This document shows positions 6,868 to 15,726 of a stretch of DNA of 64,000 bases, piece after piece (position 1 is the first letter of the stretch; each line of letters starts with the position of its first letter). The stretch is from Ferrimicrobium acidiphilum DSM 19497 (lineage in GTDB: Bacteria > Actinomycetota > Acidimicrobiia > Acidimicrobiales > Acidimicrobiaceae). Both the position numbers and the translations under genes were made by a program. The stretch is from assembly GCF_000949255.1 (NCBI RefSeq), contig NZ_JXUW01000004.1, positions 1 to 64,000 of the forward strand. The letters run 5' to 3'. The notes below the pieces were generated by a model. The model was given only the letters and a program-made list of their open reading frames with translations, did no database searches and was not told the DNA's origin.

Positions 6868-9800
6868 TTATGTGGCTACTTCAGCCTCAAATACCCCCAC
6901 TGAACTGGGGCTATGGATCAGATCCAGGCCAAATCTATCCACATGAATGTCAATAGAGCCCTTTAATTCATCGACATCTAATAGGGCAACGTTGCTAAGC
7001 GATGCGTAACCAGTGCCAAAGTCGTCAACCGAGACTGCAACACCAACGGAGTGTAACATCGCGATCATGGCACGAGCCGAAGCTAAATCATCGAGAGCTA
7101 CATCCTCGGTGATCTCGATGGTGAAGTGCCATGGCGTCTCGGCCGCAAAGAGCGCCACGTCATCTGCGAAATGGGAGGACAGAAAGTGGGAAGGTGTCAC
7201 GTTCAGCGAGACGTTGATGTCGGGATGGCCATATGCGACGAGTCGATGATGAACCGCCAGTGCCGATTTGATGGCGTGATTTCCAAGCATTCTTGCTAAC
7301 TCCGGATCACTTTTTACCTCCTTGAGCACCGACTCAAGCGGCACGCCGTCCCAACGCATTAACAGCTCAACACCAACAATCATGCCCGTGGTACCGTTAA
7401 CCTTGGGCTGGAGTGCAAACCGGAGATCTCCACTCTCAATAGCAGCTGGCAAACGATCGCGAACCTGGCGACGCAACTCAATGGAGCGTGCCACCATGCC
7501 ACCAAAAAGATAGGAGCGTGCCTTGCCGGCCGCCTTCGCGGCATAGAGCGCCTCATCAGCATGAGCGAGAAGGCTGGGATAGTCACGTCCATCGGTCACC
7601 GACATTGCCCAACCTAATGAGCCGGTAATTCGATACTCCTCCCCGATCTCGTCAACGAGTCCCATCACCCGCTCTACGAGGTTGTCAACGGCACGGTAGT
7701 CGGCATCAGCGACGCAGAAGCCAAACTCATCACCCCCGAGACGAGAGACAAAGTCATCATCTTCCACCAGCGTCATCAAGCCCGAACCGAGTGACTCCAA
7801 AAACTTATCGCCCGCCCAGTGACCAGCCGTGTCGTTGAGCTCTTTGAATCCGTCCAAGTCCAGGATACCAATAGCCACTTCGCGGCCTGATATCAGCATA
7901 TGGCGAACCTTTTCTTCGAACGCCAACCGATTATCTAAGCCGGTAAGCATGTCGGTTCGAGCTGCAATGCGTTGGACATTCTTTTCTCGTTCGAGCGCTT
8001 GTTTTAGGTTCAAATCAGCGATCCCCTGTTCAACCATCTTTACCACCGTCTCCAACAGAGAGATGACCGCAGGGGTGACAGTGTTTGTTACCTGCGACAT
8101 GACGGTGAGGGCGGCAAAAACATGTCCGTTCTTATGGACCGGTAGGGCTACTCCGCAGTTCCAACCAAAGGTACGCAGAAAGTCAATCCAAGGACTCACT
8201 GCTGCGTCTCCGAGCTCGTCCTGATTCCAGGCGACAGAGTCCGAGCGAATTGCTCGCAACGCTAACGGTCCATCACCGACGTGGTCAAGTGGCACCAGAA
8301 GGGCTCCGACCTCCTGTGCCCCCCTACCCGCACTTGCCATCGGAACCAGTCGGTTCATGTCTGCATTCGGCACCGCTACCCAAGACGAAGTGAACACACT
8401 CTCGGTCACCAACACATCACAGAAGGACTGCAACAGCTCGGTCTCAGACTGAGCAGACACCATGATCGAGGCACTCTGGAGCACCGTCAGAGTAAGGTTA
8501 TTCAACCAACGGTTCTCCCACTCTGAGCGATTGTGTTCGACACGCGCGATCGCCTGCCTGATCAACTCATTCATCGAGTAGACAACATCCTCGCCAATGC
8601 CATGGTCGGCTTGGTCGTTGATGGCAAAAATCATCACGCCCTGGCTGATGCCACCAATCACGATCGGTAGACGCAGGACCGCGCTTCCGTCAGCCAATAG
8701 AGTTGCCACCTCGCCCAAGCTGGTGCGGTAGGGGCTGCCAATGAGACCGTTGGTTATTACCTCCCGCTGCAATCGGAAACATGTCGCCGATGGCCCGAGT
8801 GTGTCTAGTCTTCCGGATACCGAAATCTCGAGCTCGACGAGCTCCCTACGTGCCTCATCGCTTAAATCCCCCCACACACCAACGCAGCGCAATAGTTCTG
8901 TGCTGGCATCAAAACGTAACATGCAAGCCTGTCGTATTGAGACATCATGTGCAAGGTTTTCCGCGATATCTTCAAGAGCCGACGCCCATTCAGTAGTCAT
9001 CAAAGATTGGAGTGCGATCTTGGCCTCAACGATCTGATCGAGCAGCCGTCCGTGAGCAAAGGCGGTGCGAGCGTGGAATAGTCGACCCAGCTCCGAACCA
9101 AGCGCCCCCATCATATCTTCAATATCGACTGGAGTCGGATCTGACTCACGTCGGTACAGTGCCAACGCAGCGCTCCGATTGAGCGACAGCGGGAAGGGTA
9201 CGACAATGGCCGAACCGAGTTCAAAAAGCCTTAGTTGGTCAGTCCATATGCCAAAATGATCATCAGAGTTCCGCGGGCTCAAGGTCACATCTCCACTGCG
9301 CAATGCGATGCCAGTTGGTCCCTGACCACGTGGGTCGTTAGGGTCAGTTCGAAGATCGAGCGCATCTGCATATGCACGGCCCTCACCTGCCGCGGCCACG
9401 ATAGTGATCCGTTCGCCTAACCCTGTAGCTGGAGTGCCAAGTGCAGTCGCCATAAAGACAAGTGGGGCTTGCGTTGCTCGTTGAATCATCTCCACCAACT
9501 GCTCGATCAGCAACGACTCGGGCATCTGCACGTAGCGATCAAAGAGATTGGCGACCTCGACGATGGTCTGTTGCAGCGCCTCACGAGAGTTCCGGAGGCG
9601 TATGCTAGCCTCGCCAGTAGTCGCCAGAAGCTCCTTCTCATGGAGTAGGAGCAGCGCCAACTCATTCGCATTTAACACATCAGCTAACTCAGTGCGGTAG
9701 AGTTCATAGATCCTGTCGATCCAGGCTGGTCGAATCCCGACACGGAGATGGACATCAGAGACGCGGGCGATGACTCCATAGTCAACCCGTTGTTCGGAGA

Positions 9801-10029
9801 ACATGCGGATGAACTCGTCGGTTATCACCTGTGCAATACGGTCAGCCTCAGCGAGCTCGTCTTCGTGAAAGATGCCTATATCGGCGACCATGAGCTCACA
9901 GAGTTTGGGCTGGAGCCGCCTTAGTGCCTCGACCACACCTGCCGAGATGTGGTGAGTCGGGGCTGTAGGTCCTCCGGGGTTTCCACGTCTTGGAGTAGGA
10001 TTCGAGTCGAACTCTGAATTTAGCTCCAT
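6868..10029 (-). CDS. Globin-like/GAF sensor diguanylate cyclase with IS-truncated EAL domain
   Basis: A 1,053-residue cytoplasmic signalling protein. Residues ~25-175 look like a globin-coupled sensor domain: HLRVGIRPAWIDRIYELYRT resembles the proximal-His region of such globins. About three GAF-like domains follow (~180-665). A GGDEF domain has an intact LGGDEFGF site near residue 764, so c-di-GMP synthesis is likely. The EAL domain begins near residue 870 (FALQPKV, ELLMRW near 887, SLNVTPSHF, IEITEDVAL, SVDDFGTGYASLSNV) but stops after DVDELK at about 1022. The last ~31 residues are encoded by the inserted ISL3 end, and the final EAL motifs (ID, EGVE, Q) are missing, so phosphodiesterase activity is unlikely. 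It starts at ATG 10029 with a GAGGAG site. Confidence 0.85.
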   Translation of the reverse strand: MELNSEFDSNPTPRRGNPGGPTAPTHHISAGVVEALRRLQPKLCELMVADIGIFHEDELAEADRIAQVITDEFIRMFSEQRVDYGVIARVSDVHLRVGIRPAWIDRIYELYRTELADVLNANELALLLLHEKELLATTGEASIRLRNSREALQQTIVEVANLFDRYVQMPESLLIEQLVEMIQRATQAPLVFMATALGTPATGLGERITIVAAAGEGRAYADALDLRTDPNDPRGQGPTGIALRSGDVTLSPRNSDDHFGIWTDQLRLFELGSAIVVPFPLSLNRSAALALYRRESDPTPVDIEDMMGALGSELGRLFHARTAFAHGRLLDQIVEAKIALQSLMTTEWASALEDIAENLAHDVSIRQACMLRFDASTELLRCVGVWGDLSDEARRELVELEISVSGRLDTLGPSATCFRLQREVITNGLIGSPYRTSLGEVATLLADGSAVLRLPIVIGGISQGVMIFAINDQADHGIGEDVVYSMNELIRQAIARVEHNRSEWENRWLNNLTLTVLQSASIMVSAQSETELLQSFCDVLVTESVFTSSWVAVPNADMNRLVPMASAGRGAQEVGALLVPLDHVGDGPLALRAIRSDSVAWNQDELGDAAVSPWIDFLRTFGWNCGVALPVHKNGHVFAALTVMSQVTNTVTPAVISLLETVVKMVEQGIADLNLKQALEREKNVQRIAARTDMLTGLDNRLAFEEKVRHMLISGREVAIGILDLDGFKELNDTAGHWAGDKFLESLGSGLMTLVEDDDFVSRLGGDEFGFCVADADYRAVDNLVERVMGLVDEIGEEYRITGSLGWAMSVTDGRDYPSLLAHADEALYAAKAAGKARSYLFGGMVARSIELRRQVRDRLPAAIESGDLRFALQPKVNGTTGMIVGVELLMRWDGVPLESVLKEVKSDPELARMLGNHAIKSALAVHHRLVAYGHPDINVSLNVTPSHFLSSHFADDVALFAAETPWHFTIEITEDVALDDLASARAMIAMLHSVGVAVSVDDFGTGYASLSNVALLDVDELKGSIDIHVDRFGLDLIHSPSSVGVFEAEVAT
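6936..6961 (-). repeat. ISL3 right terminal inverted repeat
   Basis: Perfect partner of 5526-5551. Read on the minus strand it is translated as GSIDIHVD within the hijacked C-terminus of the GGDEF/EAL protein. Confidence 0.9.
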
Positions 10030-10176
10030 ACCTCAGCTCCTCAGTGGCGCACACCAACACTTACACCATAGAACATACGAATCCAACTTATCCCTTTTTT
10101 TATCGGCGGGCGGTGCGTGAACCTAAGGCTGTGTCGAAAACTGGCAGAAGTTGGCGCGAAGGTGCACAATGGAGGA

Positions 10177-11325
10177 ATGACAAACTTTGCACTCAATGAG
10201 GAGCACAAGCAGTTTCGCGCGGTACTTCGGTCCTTCGCAGAGAGCCGAATAGCACCCTTCGCGCAAGAGGTCGACGAGAGTGAGAGCTTCCCGTGGAAGA
10301 GTTTTGAGGCCTGCAGGGAGATGGAGCTTCCTGCATTGGCGATTCCAGAGGCATACGGAGGGGCGGGGGCGGACAGCATCACCAACGCTATCATGGTCGA
10401 GGAGCTTGCTCGCGTCTGTGCGTCAACCTCGCTCACCATGCTGATCTCGAAACTCGGGATGACACCGGTGATTTACTGGGGTTCAGAGGAGCTCAAAAAC
10501 AAATATCTTCCACGTGTGGCCTCCGGCGAGGCACAGGCATCCTATTGCCTCTCAGAGCCCGACGCCGGAAGTGATGTAGCCGCGATGACAACCAAGGCCG
10601 TACGCGACGGCGACCACTACGTCCTTAGTGGGACGAAGTACTGGATTACCAACGCCGGTATCTCGGATACATATACGGTTTTCGCAAAGACCGATCCCCA
10701 AGCCGGACACCGCGGCATAACCGCTTTCCTAGTTGAGGCCGATTGGGGAGTCAAGGTTGCCAAACTCGAGAAGAAGCTAGGAGTTAGGGGGTCGCCCACC
10801 GGAGAGGTTACCTTCGACGAGGTTAGGGTGCCGATCGCAAACCGAATCGGTGAAGAGGGTCAGGGCTTCTATATCGCCATGGGTACCCTTGATCGATCGC
10901 GACCGACCATCGGCGCCCAAGCCGTTGGGATCGCTACCGGTGCCATCGACTATGCAGCAAACTACATCAAGAACCGGCATCAGTTCGGACGCCCAATCGC
11001 TGACAACCAAGGAATTCAATTCATGCTCGCCGATATGGCTACCCGGGTTGAGGCAGCCCGCGGTCTGGTCTATCAAGCTTGCCAACTCATCGATGATGAT
11101 CCCGACGGCCAACTGACCAAGTACGGCGCCATGGCGAAGATGTTCGCCTCGGATGTTGGTATGTCGACTACCGTCGATGCGCTCCAGCTACTCGGTGGTT
11201 ATGGCTACACCAAAGACTTCCCACTAGAGCGCATGATGCGTGATGCGAAGATCACCCAGATCTACGAAGGAACAAACCAGGTTCAACGTATTGTGATATC
11301 CCGTCAAGTGTTAGGGGGCAAGTAA
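10177..11325 (+). CDS. Acyl-CoA dehydrogenase
   Basis: A 382-residue FAD enzyme introducing a trans-2 double bond into acyl-CoA, passing electrons to ETF. It has the family motifs CLSEPDAGSDVAAM (acyl-CoA/FAD contact), YWITNAG, QLLGGYGYTKDFPLERMMRD and IYEGTNQVQRIVISR, where the Glu of YEGTNQ is the catalytic base of short-/medium-chain enzymes. The length fits the family when started at ATG 10177 (MTNFALNEEH). A frame extension to 10117 exists but carries no family sequence. GGAGG lies very close to this start; AAGGTG is at a more normal distance. The next gene overlaps its stop codon (TAATG), and the pair suggests butyryl-/short-chain acyl-CoA metabolism. Confidence 0.9.
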   Translation: MTNFALNEEHKQFRAVLRSFAESRIAPFAQEVDESESFPWKSFEACREMELPALAIPEAYGGAGADSITNAIMVEELARVCASTSLTMLISKLGMTPVIYWGSEELKNKYLPRVASGEAQASYCLSEPDAGSDVAAMTTKAVRDGDHYVLSGTKYWITNAGISDTYTVFAKTDPQAGHRGITAFLVEADWGVKVAKLEKKLGVRGSPTGEVTFDEVRVPIANRIGEEGQGFYIAMGTLDRSRPTIGAQAVGIATGAIDYAANYIKNRHQFGRPIADNQGIQFMLADMATRVEAARGLVYQACQLIDDDPDGQLTKYGAMAKMFASDVGMSTTVDALQLLGGYGYTKDFPLERMMRDAKITQIYEGTNQVQRIVISRQVLGGK

Positions 11326-12179
11326 TGATTCAGCGTCTCGGGGTCATCGGAGCTGGACTAATGGGATCTGGCATCGCAGAGGTCGCCTCACGGCAAGGTC
11401 TTGACGTCATCGTCATCGAGGCAACTGAAGCTACTGCGCAAGCTGGCTCCAACCGGATCACAAGATCCCTCGACCGTGGTGTTCGCTCTGGCAAACTCTC
11501 CGAGGAGGCGAGAGCCGATGCATTGAGCCACATCGAGATTACGACCGCGTTCGAAAAGCTGAGCGATCGCGAGCTGGTGGTTGAGGCGGTCATCGAAGAC
11601 GAAGCCGCGAAACTAGACGTATTTCGACGATTGGATACCATCATCGAGGATCCCACAGCAGTCCTAGCCTCCAATACCTCCTCGATTCCGATCATGAAAC
11701 TCGCGATGGCGACACAAAGACCGGAGCAGGTGGTTGGCATCCACTTCTTCAATCCAGTGCCGGTCATGCCACTGGTAGAGGTGGTCACTTCTCTAATGAC
11801 GAACTCCAAAGTCGAGCAGCAGGCTCACGAATTTGCAGGCGGGCAACTTGGGAAGCACGTCATCAAGTCCAAGGATCGCGCAGGTTTCATCGTGAACGCG
11901 CTGTTGATTCCGTATCTGCTCTCGGCCGTGCGCATGTTTGAATCAGGTTTCGCCACCGCCGAAGACATCGACACCGGCATGGTGGACGGATGTGCTCACC
12001 CCATGGGCCCACTGGCGCTTGCCGACCTAATCGGACTCGATACGACGATGGCGGTTGCTCAATCACTCTATGAAGAGTTTAAGGAACCACTCTATGCGCC
12101 ACCACCACTCCTATCTCGGATGTGCGAAGCAGGATTACTAGGGCGCAAGACAGGAAGAGGGTTCTACCAGTACAGCTAG
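11325..12179 (+). CDS. 3-hydroxybutyryl-CoA / 3-hydroxyacyl-CoA dehydrogenase
   Basis: A 284-residue NAD-dependent dehydrogenase oxidising 3-hydroxyacyl-CoA to 3-ketoacyl-CoA. The N-terminal Rossmann motif GVIGAGLMGSGIAEVASRQG is intact, followed by EAVIEDEAAK, ASNTSSIPI and the catalytic region VGIHFFNPVPVMPLVEVV with its His. The C-terminal part has the family GFIVNALLIPYL and MVDGCAHPMGPLALADLIGL (catalytic Asn replaced in context as usual for the domain). It is translationally coupled to the preceding acyl-CoA dehydrogenase. Length and motifs match Hbd/PaaH/FadB2-type enzymes; the chain-length preference is not readable. Confidence 0.9.
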   Translation: MIQRLGVIGAGLMGSGIAEVASRQGLDVIVIEATEATAQAGSNRITRSLDRGVRSGKLSEEARADALSHIEITTAFEKLSDRELVVEAVIEDEAAKLDVFRRLDTIIEDPTAVLASNTSSIPIMKLAMATQRPEQVVGIHFFNPVPVMPLVEVVTSLMTNSKVEQQAHEFAGGQLGKHVIKSKDRAGFIVNALLIPYLLSAVRMFESGFATAEDIDTGMVDGCAHPMGPLALADLIGLDTTMAVAQSLYEEFKEPLYAPPPLLSRMCEAGLLGRKTGRGFYQYS

Positions 12180-12251
12180 CGCTCGCGAGCACCCCACTGC
12201 AAGGGTCATAGCTAGGATGGATCTGCAACTGAATGCCCAAAGGAGAAGCTG

Positions 12252-13658
12252 TTGAGTCCGTCGAATCCAGAGAAGGTCCGCTTTGCTCCGTCTCCTACCG
12301 GGTTTTTTCACGTTGGAAGTGCTCGGACCATCCTCTATAACTGGCTGATCGCCAGAAAATCCGGAGGATCGTTGATGCTCAGGATCGACGACACTGATGA
12401 GGAGCGAAATCGCGAGGAGTGGGTTGATGGCATCTACCGTGCCATCGAATGGCTTGGTCTCGGTTGGGATGATGGACCAATTCGACAATCCACCAGGATC
12501 AGTCACTATCAAGAGATCGCCTTCGACCTCCTCAGGCAGGGCCGTGCCTACTGGTGTGATTGCACCCGTGAAGCTGTTGAGGCGCGCAAATCACCGGGGA
12601 CACCGCCAGGTTATGATGGCTTCTGCCGAGACCGAGGGCTCTCGCAAGGACCGGGGCGAGCGTTGCGCTTCCGAGTCCCAGATGGCGACGTCGTGGTCAA
12701 CGACCTTATCCGCGGAGAGGTCGTCTTCCCCCATGGCTCCATAGAAGATTTTGTAATACTAAAATCCTCGCTTGCGCCGCTCTATGTGCTGGCGAATGTG
12801 GTTGATGACATTGACTTTGCCATCACCACTGTTCTACGTGCTGAGGAACATCTACCCACCACGCCGAAGGCGGTCTTGATTCACCAAGCGTTGCAGAGCC
12901 CTCTGCCACAATTCGGTCACCTCCCGGTACTAGTCAACGAGCAACGGCGTAAACTCTCCAAACGCCGTGACCGCGTGGCCGTCGAGGACTATCGTCAACT
13001 AGGTTATCTCCCCGAGCCGATGGTGAACTACCTCGCCCTCCTTGGCTGGAACCCTGGAGACGATCGAGAGTTCTTCAACCTTGATGAACTCATAGAGGCC
13101 TTCTCGCTCGAGCGCGTCGGCCACTCGCCGGCCTTCTTCGATGAGCAACGCCTACTTCACTTCAACAAGTCCTACCTCGCAAACCTCTCCCCGCAGGCCT
13201 TCCAGGAAGTAGCCCGACCTTTCGTAACCTCTCTAATCACCCTGAACGACGATGGAGAGGAGCGCTTCATCCAAATCGCCGCTGAGGTCCAGACACGAAT
13301 TGGCACCCTGTCGGAATTGCCGGAAATGATAGGCTTCCTTTTTGAGTTCTCACCCGACTATGGTCAGCTCATCACCAAGCTTCGAACGGATGATGTCAAC
13401 TATCTGACCCACACCCAGCGGGCGATAGACGACCTGAGCGAGTTCAATGAGGCAGAGGTGGAGGGGTGTCTGCGGACTCTTGCAGTTACCCTCGATACCA
13501 GCCTTCGCAAGCTTCAGGCCCCCGTTCGACTCGCCATCACCGGTGCTCCGGTTGGCCCTCCGCTGTTCACCTCCATGGCCATCCTAGGCAGAGATGAGTG
13601 TAGCAATCGACTGAAGGCTCTGCTGGATGCAGCGGCAAAGGCCGCACCTGAGAGCTAG
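12252..13658 (+). CDS. gltX: Glutamyl-tRNA synthetase
   Basis: A 468-residue class I synthetase charging tRNA-Glu. Where tRNA-Gln is handled by GatCAB, the enzyme usually also mischarges tRNA-Gln. The HIGH-type motif is SPTGFFHVGSARTILYNWLI (HVGS). The KMSKS-type loop is RRKLSKRRD. LRIDDTDEERN and TTVLRAEEHLPTTPKAVLIH are characteristic. It starts at TTG 12252, with an AGGAGA site 6 bases upstream. A tRNA-Gln(CUG) gene lies 80 bases downstream, and gatCAB is in the same window, which supports a non-discriminating role. Confidence 0.95.
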   Translation: MSPSNPEKVRFAPSPTGFFHVGSARTILYNWLIARKSGGSLMLRIDDTDEERNREEWVDGIYRAIEWLGLGWDDGPIRQSTRISHYQEIAFDLLRQGRAYWCDCTREAVEARKSPGTPPGYDGFCRDRGLSQGPGRALRFRVPDGDVVVNDLIRGEVVFPHGSIEDFVILKSSLAPLYVLANVVDDIDFAITTVLRAEEHLPTTPKAVLIHQALQSPLPQFGHLPVLVNEQRRKLSKRRDRVAVEDYRQLGYLPEPMVNYLALLGWNPGDDREFFNLDELIEAFSLERVGHSPAFFDEQRLLHFNKSYLANLSPQAFQEVARPFVTSLITLNDDGEERFIQIAAEVQTRIGTLSELPEMIGFLFEFSPDYGQLITKLRTDDVNYLTHTQRAIDDLSEFNEAEVEGCLRTLAVTLDTSLRKLQAPVRLAITGAPVGPPLFTSMAILGRDECSNRLKALLDAAAKAAPES

Positions 13659-13740
13659 CGAGTACGAAAGATTTTCTCGGTCCGAACCCGTCATAGATGG
13701 ACGGCCCCCTGGGTGTCGACTGCTAGGATCAGAAGGACCT

Positions 13741-13812
13741 TCGGGGGTGGTGTAATTGGCAACACTGCAGATTCTGGCTCTGCCATTGGGGGTTCGAGTC
13801 CTCCCCCCCGAG
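13741..13812 (+). tRNA. tRNA-Gln (CUG anticodon)
   Basis: A 72-base cloverleaf. The acceptor stem TCGGGGG pairs with CCCCCGA, with discriminator G. The D-arm holds GGTGTAATTGGCA. The anticodon stem GCAGA/TCTGC encloses loop TTCTGGC, giving anticodon CTG. The T-arm is GGGGG TTCGAGT CCTCC with one G-T pair. CCA is not encoded. It lies just after gltX on the same strand. Confidence 0.93.
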
Positions 13813-13843
13813 CTCTCAAGCAGCTTTCGTTACTCCTCCGACT

Positions 13844-13863
13844 GCTTCGGGTAATCCCGAAGC
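13844..13863. terminator. Possible weak terminator hairpin
   Basis: A perfect 8-bp stem GCTTCGGG/CCCGAAGC with loop TAAT lies between the tRNA gene and the end of leuA, which converge here. No U-run follows on either strand, so termination is inferred only from position and stem strength. Confidence 0.35.
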
Positions 13864-13966
13864 CTAAGCGAATCAAGCGCAGGCACCTAAAGCCTCGACT
13901 CTCTCATGCCATCGATCGACGACGTTCGTGCCTCTCGAATCCCTCTGGCTCCTAAGCATGAGCCGC

Positions 13967-15502
13967 TCAAGGGGTCTCCGTATTCGAGGCCTTCTCGCCA
14001 GCGCGTAGGAGCCTATTGAGTCCGTTGAGGTATGCTCTTGCAGAGGCCTCGACGATGTCAGTCGATATGCCTCGACCAGAGACCTCTGCCTCTGGGGTTT
14101 GCAACGTGACCACCACATCTCCGAGCGCATCTACACCGCCGGTAACCGATGCGACCGTGAAGCCGGTCAACTGTGCACTAATACCAGTCGCTTCAGAGAG
14201 TGCTTTGCCAATAGCATCAACCATTCCATTACCATTAGCGTCAGCAGTTACCTCTTTGCCATCGATCTTGACTATCACGCTCGCCTTAGCGGACTCCCCC
14301 GACACCGATGCGACCGAGAGGCTCACCAACTCGAAACGATCCGCTATCGCGACCCCAAGCTCGTCAGTGACGATCGCCTCTAGATCGGCCTCGGTTATCT
14401 CACTCTTGCGATCCGCCATCTCCTTAAAGCGCTCGAAAGCTGCATTCAAGGCATCGCCGGCGAGGTCGAACCCCATGTCATGGAGCGTCGAGGTAAACGC
14501 GTGACGTCCTGAGTGCTTCCCGAGGATAATCTGCGATCCCTGCTGTCCGACAGCACTCGCATCGATGACCTCGTAGGTGCTCCGTTCTGCCAGCACACCG
14601 TGTTGATGAATTCCCGATTCGTGGGCGAAGGCATTCCGACCAACCACTGATTTGTTGTACTGCACAGGGTAGCCAGTGAGACGAGAGACGAGTCTCGAGG
14701 CCTTTGCCAACTCCTCAGTATGGACCTGGGTCCCAAGCCCATCGAAGAGATCAGAGCGTACTCGCAAAGCCATTACCACCTCCTCGAGGGCCGCATTTCC
14801 TGCTCGCTCGCCAATACCATTTACGCAGCACTCCACCTGTCGCGCTCCCGCAGCTACGGCTGCGAGCGAATTCGCAGTAGCCAACCCCAAGTCGTTATGG
14901 CAATGACTAGAGATGACGTATTCCCCGTGCACATTTCGACGCACCTCCTCTACCATATGACCAAAGTCCGCCGGAATGCCGTACCCGACGGTATCCGGTA
15001 TATTGATAGTGCCAGCCCCATTATCAACTGCCACCTGCAGCACCTCATAGAGGAACTCCAGTGGAGTACGCGTTGCGTCTTGAGGAGAGAACTCAACATC
15101 GTCGGTGTAGCTGCGAGCATGCGCCACTGACGCCTTAACCTCGTTTATAACCGTCTCGTTGGTCATCTTTAGCATGTGGGTAAGATGCGAGGGTGAGGTC
15201 GAGATGAAGATATGAATTCGAGCACGCTCGGCATCGCGTAGCGCCTCCCAACAGCGATCAACGTCACGAAGCTGAGTCCGCGAAAGCGCTGCAATTGAAG
15301 GACCTTCAACTCTTCGCGCAATAGCTTGAACCGCCTCAAAGTCACCTTGTGACGCTACTGGGAAGCCCGCCTCGATATAGTCCACGTTTAGCCGAGCAAG
15401 CTGCTCTGCAATCTCCAGCTTCTCGAGTACGTCGAGCGATATTCCTGGAGACTGCTCTCCATCTCGAAGCGTCGTATCAAAGATAATCACCTGCTCGTTC
15501 AT
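13967..15502 (-). CDS. leuA: 2-isopropylmalate synthase
   Basis: A 511-residue enzyme condensing acetyl-CoA with 2-oxoisovalerate, the first committed step to leucine. It starts with [20 protein letters not shown] (metal and substrate site). Further on it has [23 protein letters not shown], holding the HxH metal ligands, and [21 protein letters not shown] central [10 protein letters not shown] follows, and the C-terminal ~120 residues form the leucine-binding regulatory (LeuA dimer) domain ending in [13 protein letters not shown]. An AGGAGG site precedes ATG 15502. It is preceded by a leucine leader peptide and terminator (15617-15714), directly after serA. This is the bacterial short form; the paralogue cimA lies at 24704. 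Confidence 0.96.
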   Translation of the reverse strand: MNEQVIIFDTTLRDGEQSPGISLDVLEKLEIAEQLARLNVDYIEAGFPVASQGDFEAVQAIARRVEGPSIAALSRTQLRDVDRCWEALRDAERARIHIFISTSPSHLTHMLKMTNETVINEVKASVAHARSYTDDVEFSPQDATRTPLEFLYEVLQVAVDNGAGTINIPDTVGYGIPADFGHMVEEVRRNVHGEYVISSHCHNDLGLATANSLAAVAAGARQVECCVNGIGERAGNAALEEVVMALRVRSDLFDGLGTQVHTEELAKASRLVSRLTGYPVQYNKSVVGRNAFAHESGIHQHGVLAERSTYEVIDASAVGQQGSQIILGKHSGRHAFTSTLHDMGFDLAGDALNAAFERFKEMADRKSEITEADLEAIVTDELGVAIADRFELVSLSVASVSGESAKASVIVKIDGKEVTADANGNGMVDAIGKALSEATGISAQLTGFTVASVTGGVDALGDVVVTLQTPEAEVSGRGISTDIVEASARAYLNGLNRLLRAGEKASNTETP

Positions 15503-15616
15503 CGTTCCTCCTATCTTTCCGATGATGGCCCTTGGAATCTATAATCCTCGTAGCTCATACCTGCTCTTGCCTATTGATCTCTGCTGGCCTCCTTCGAGGA
15601 GACTTCCCAGGGAAAT

Positions 15617-15650
15617 AAAAAGACCCCCTGATCAAAGATCAAGAGGGTCT
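15617..15650 (-). terminator. leuA attenuator terminator hairpin
   Basis: On the minus strand AGACCCTCTTGATC, a TTT loop and GATCAGGGGGTCT form a strong stem directly followed by TTTTTA. This is an intrinsic terminator placed 114 bases before leuA and only one base after hairpin 15651-15677, so it would stop transcription of leuA unless relieved. Confidence 0.85.
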
Positions 15651-15677
15651 AGGGCGATCACCGTCGGTGATCGCCCT
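15651..15677 (-). promoter_or_regulatory. leuA leader hairpin (12-bp perfect stem)
   Basis: AGGGCGATCACC and GGTGATCGCCCT pair perfectly around a 3-base loop. The 5' arm overlaps the last two bases of the stop codon of the leucine leader peptide, so a ribosome finishing the peptide would block it while one stalled at the Leu codons would not. It abuts, but does not share a strand with, the terminator stem. Confidence 0.75.
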
Positions 15678-15714
15678 ATGTAAGAAGAAGTCCTGCAGTC
15701 GTCAGAATACTCAT
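15676..15714 (-). CDS. Leucine-rich leader peptide of leuA
   Basis: ATG at 15714 encodes MSILTTAGLLLT and stops at TAG. Four of twelve codons are leucine, three of them consecutive CTT codons near the end, which is the arrangement of amino-acid-sensing leader peptides. It begins 12 bases after the serA stop codon. No good Shine-Dalgarno is visible, so translation may be coupled to serA termination or start on a short or leaderless transcript. Two hairpins follow at once (15651-15677 and terminator 15617-15650) before leuA. Confidence 0.8.
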   Translation of the reverse strand: MSILTTAGLLLT

Positions 15715-15726
15715 GTTGGCTAGAAC

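Larger units (their letters stand above)
5526..6961 (-). mobile_element. ISL3-family insertion sequence
   Basis: A 1,436-bp element bounded by perfect 26-bp inverted repeats (5526-5551 and 6936-6961) that begin GGGCTCTATTGAC and end GTGGATA, the style of ISL3 ends (GGCTCT...TGTGGA). It carries one transposase gene on the minus strand, broken by a frameshift. The 8 bases outside each end are ATTAAGTT and TTTAATTC. They are AT-rich, as ISL3 targets often are, but not identical, so there is no clean target duplication. The right end has inserted in the coding sequence of the GGDEF/EAL gene; the missing half of that gene is not found on the left side. Confidence 0.9.

Noticed and set aside
5518-6969. 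Target-site duplication of the ISL3 element
   Set aside because: ATTAAGTT and TTTAATTC share five of eight bases, which is no better than an AT-rich coincidence.
15651-15677. Classic 2:3 antiterminator in the leuA leader
   Set aside because: The hairpin arms pair perfectly with each other, and no alternative pairing with the terminator arm of comparable strength could be found by eye.
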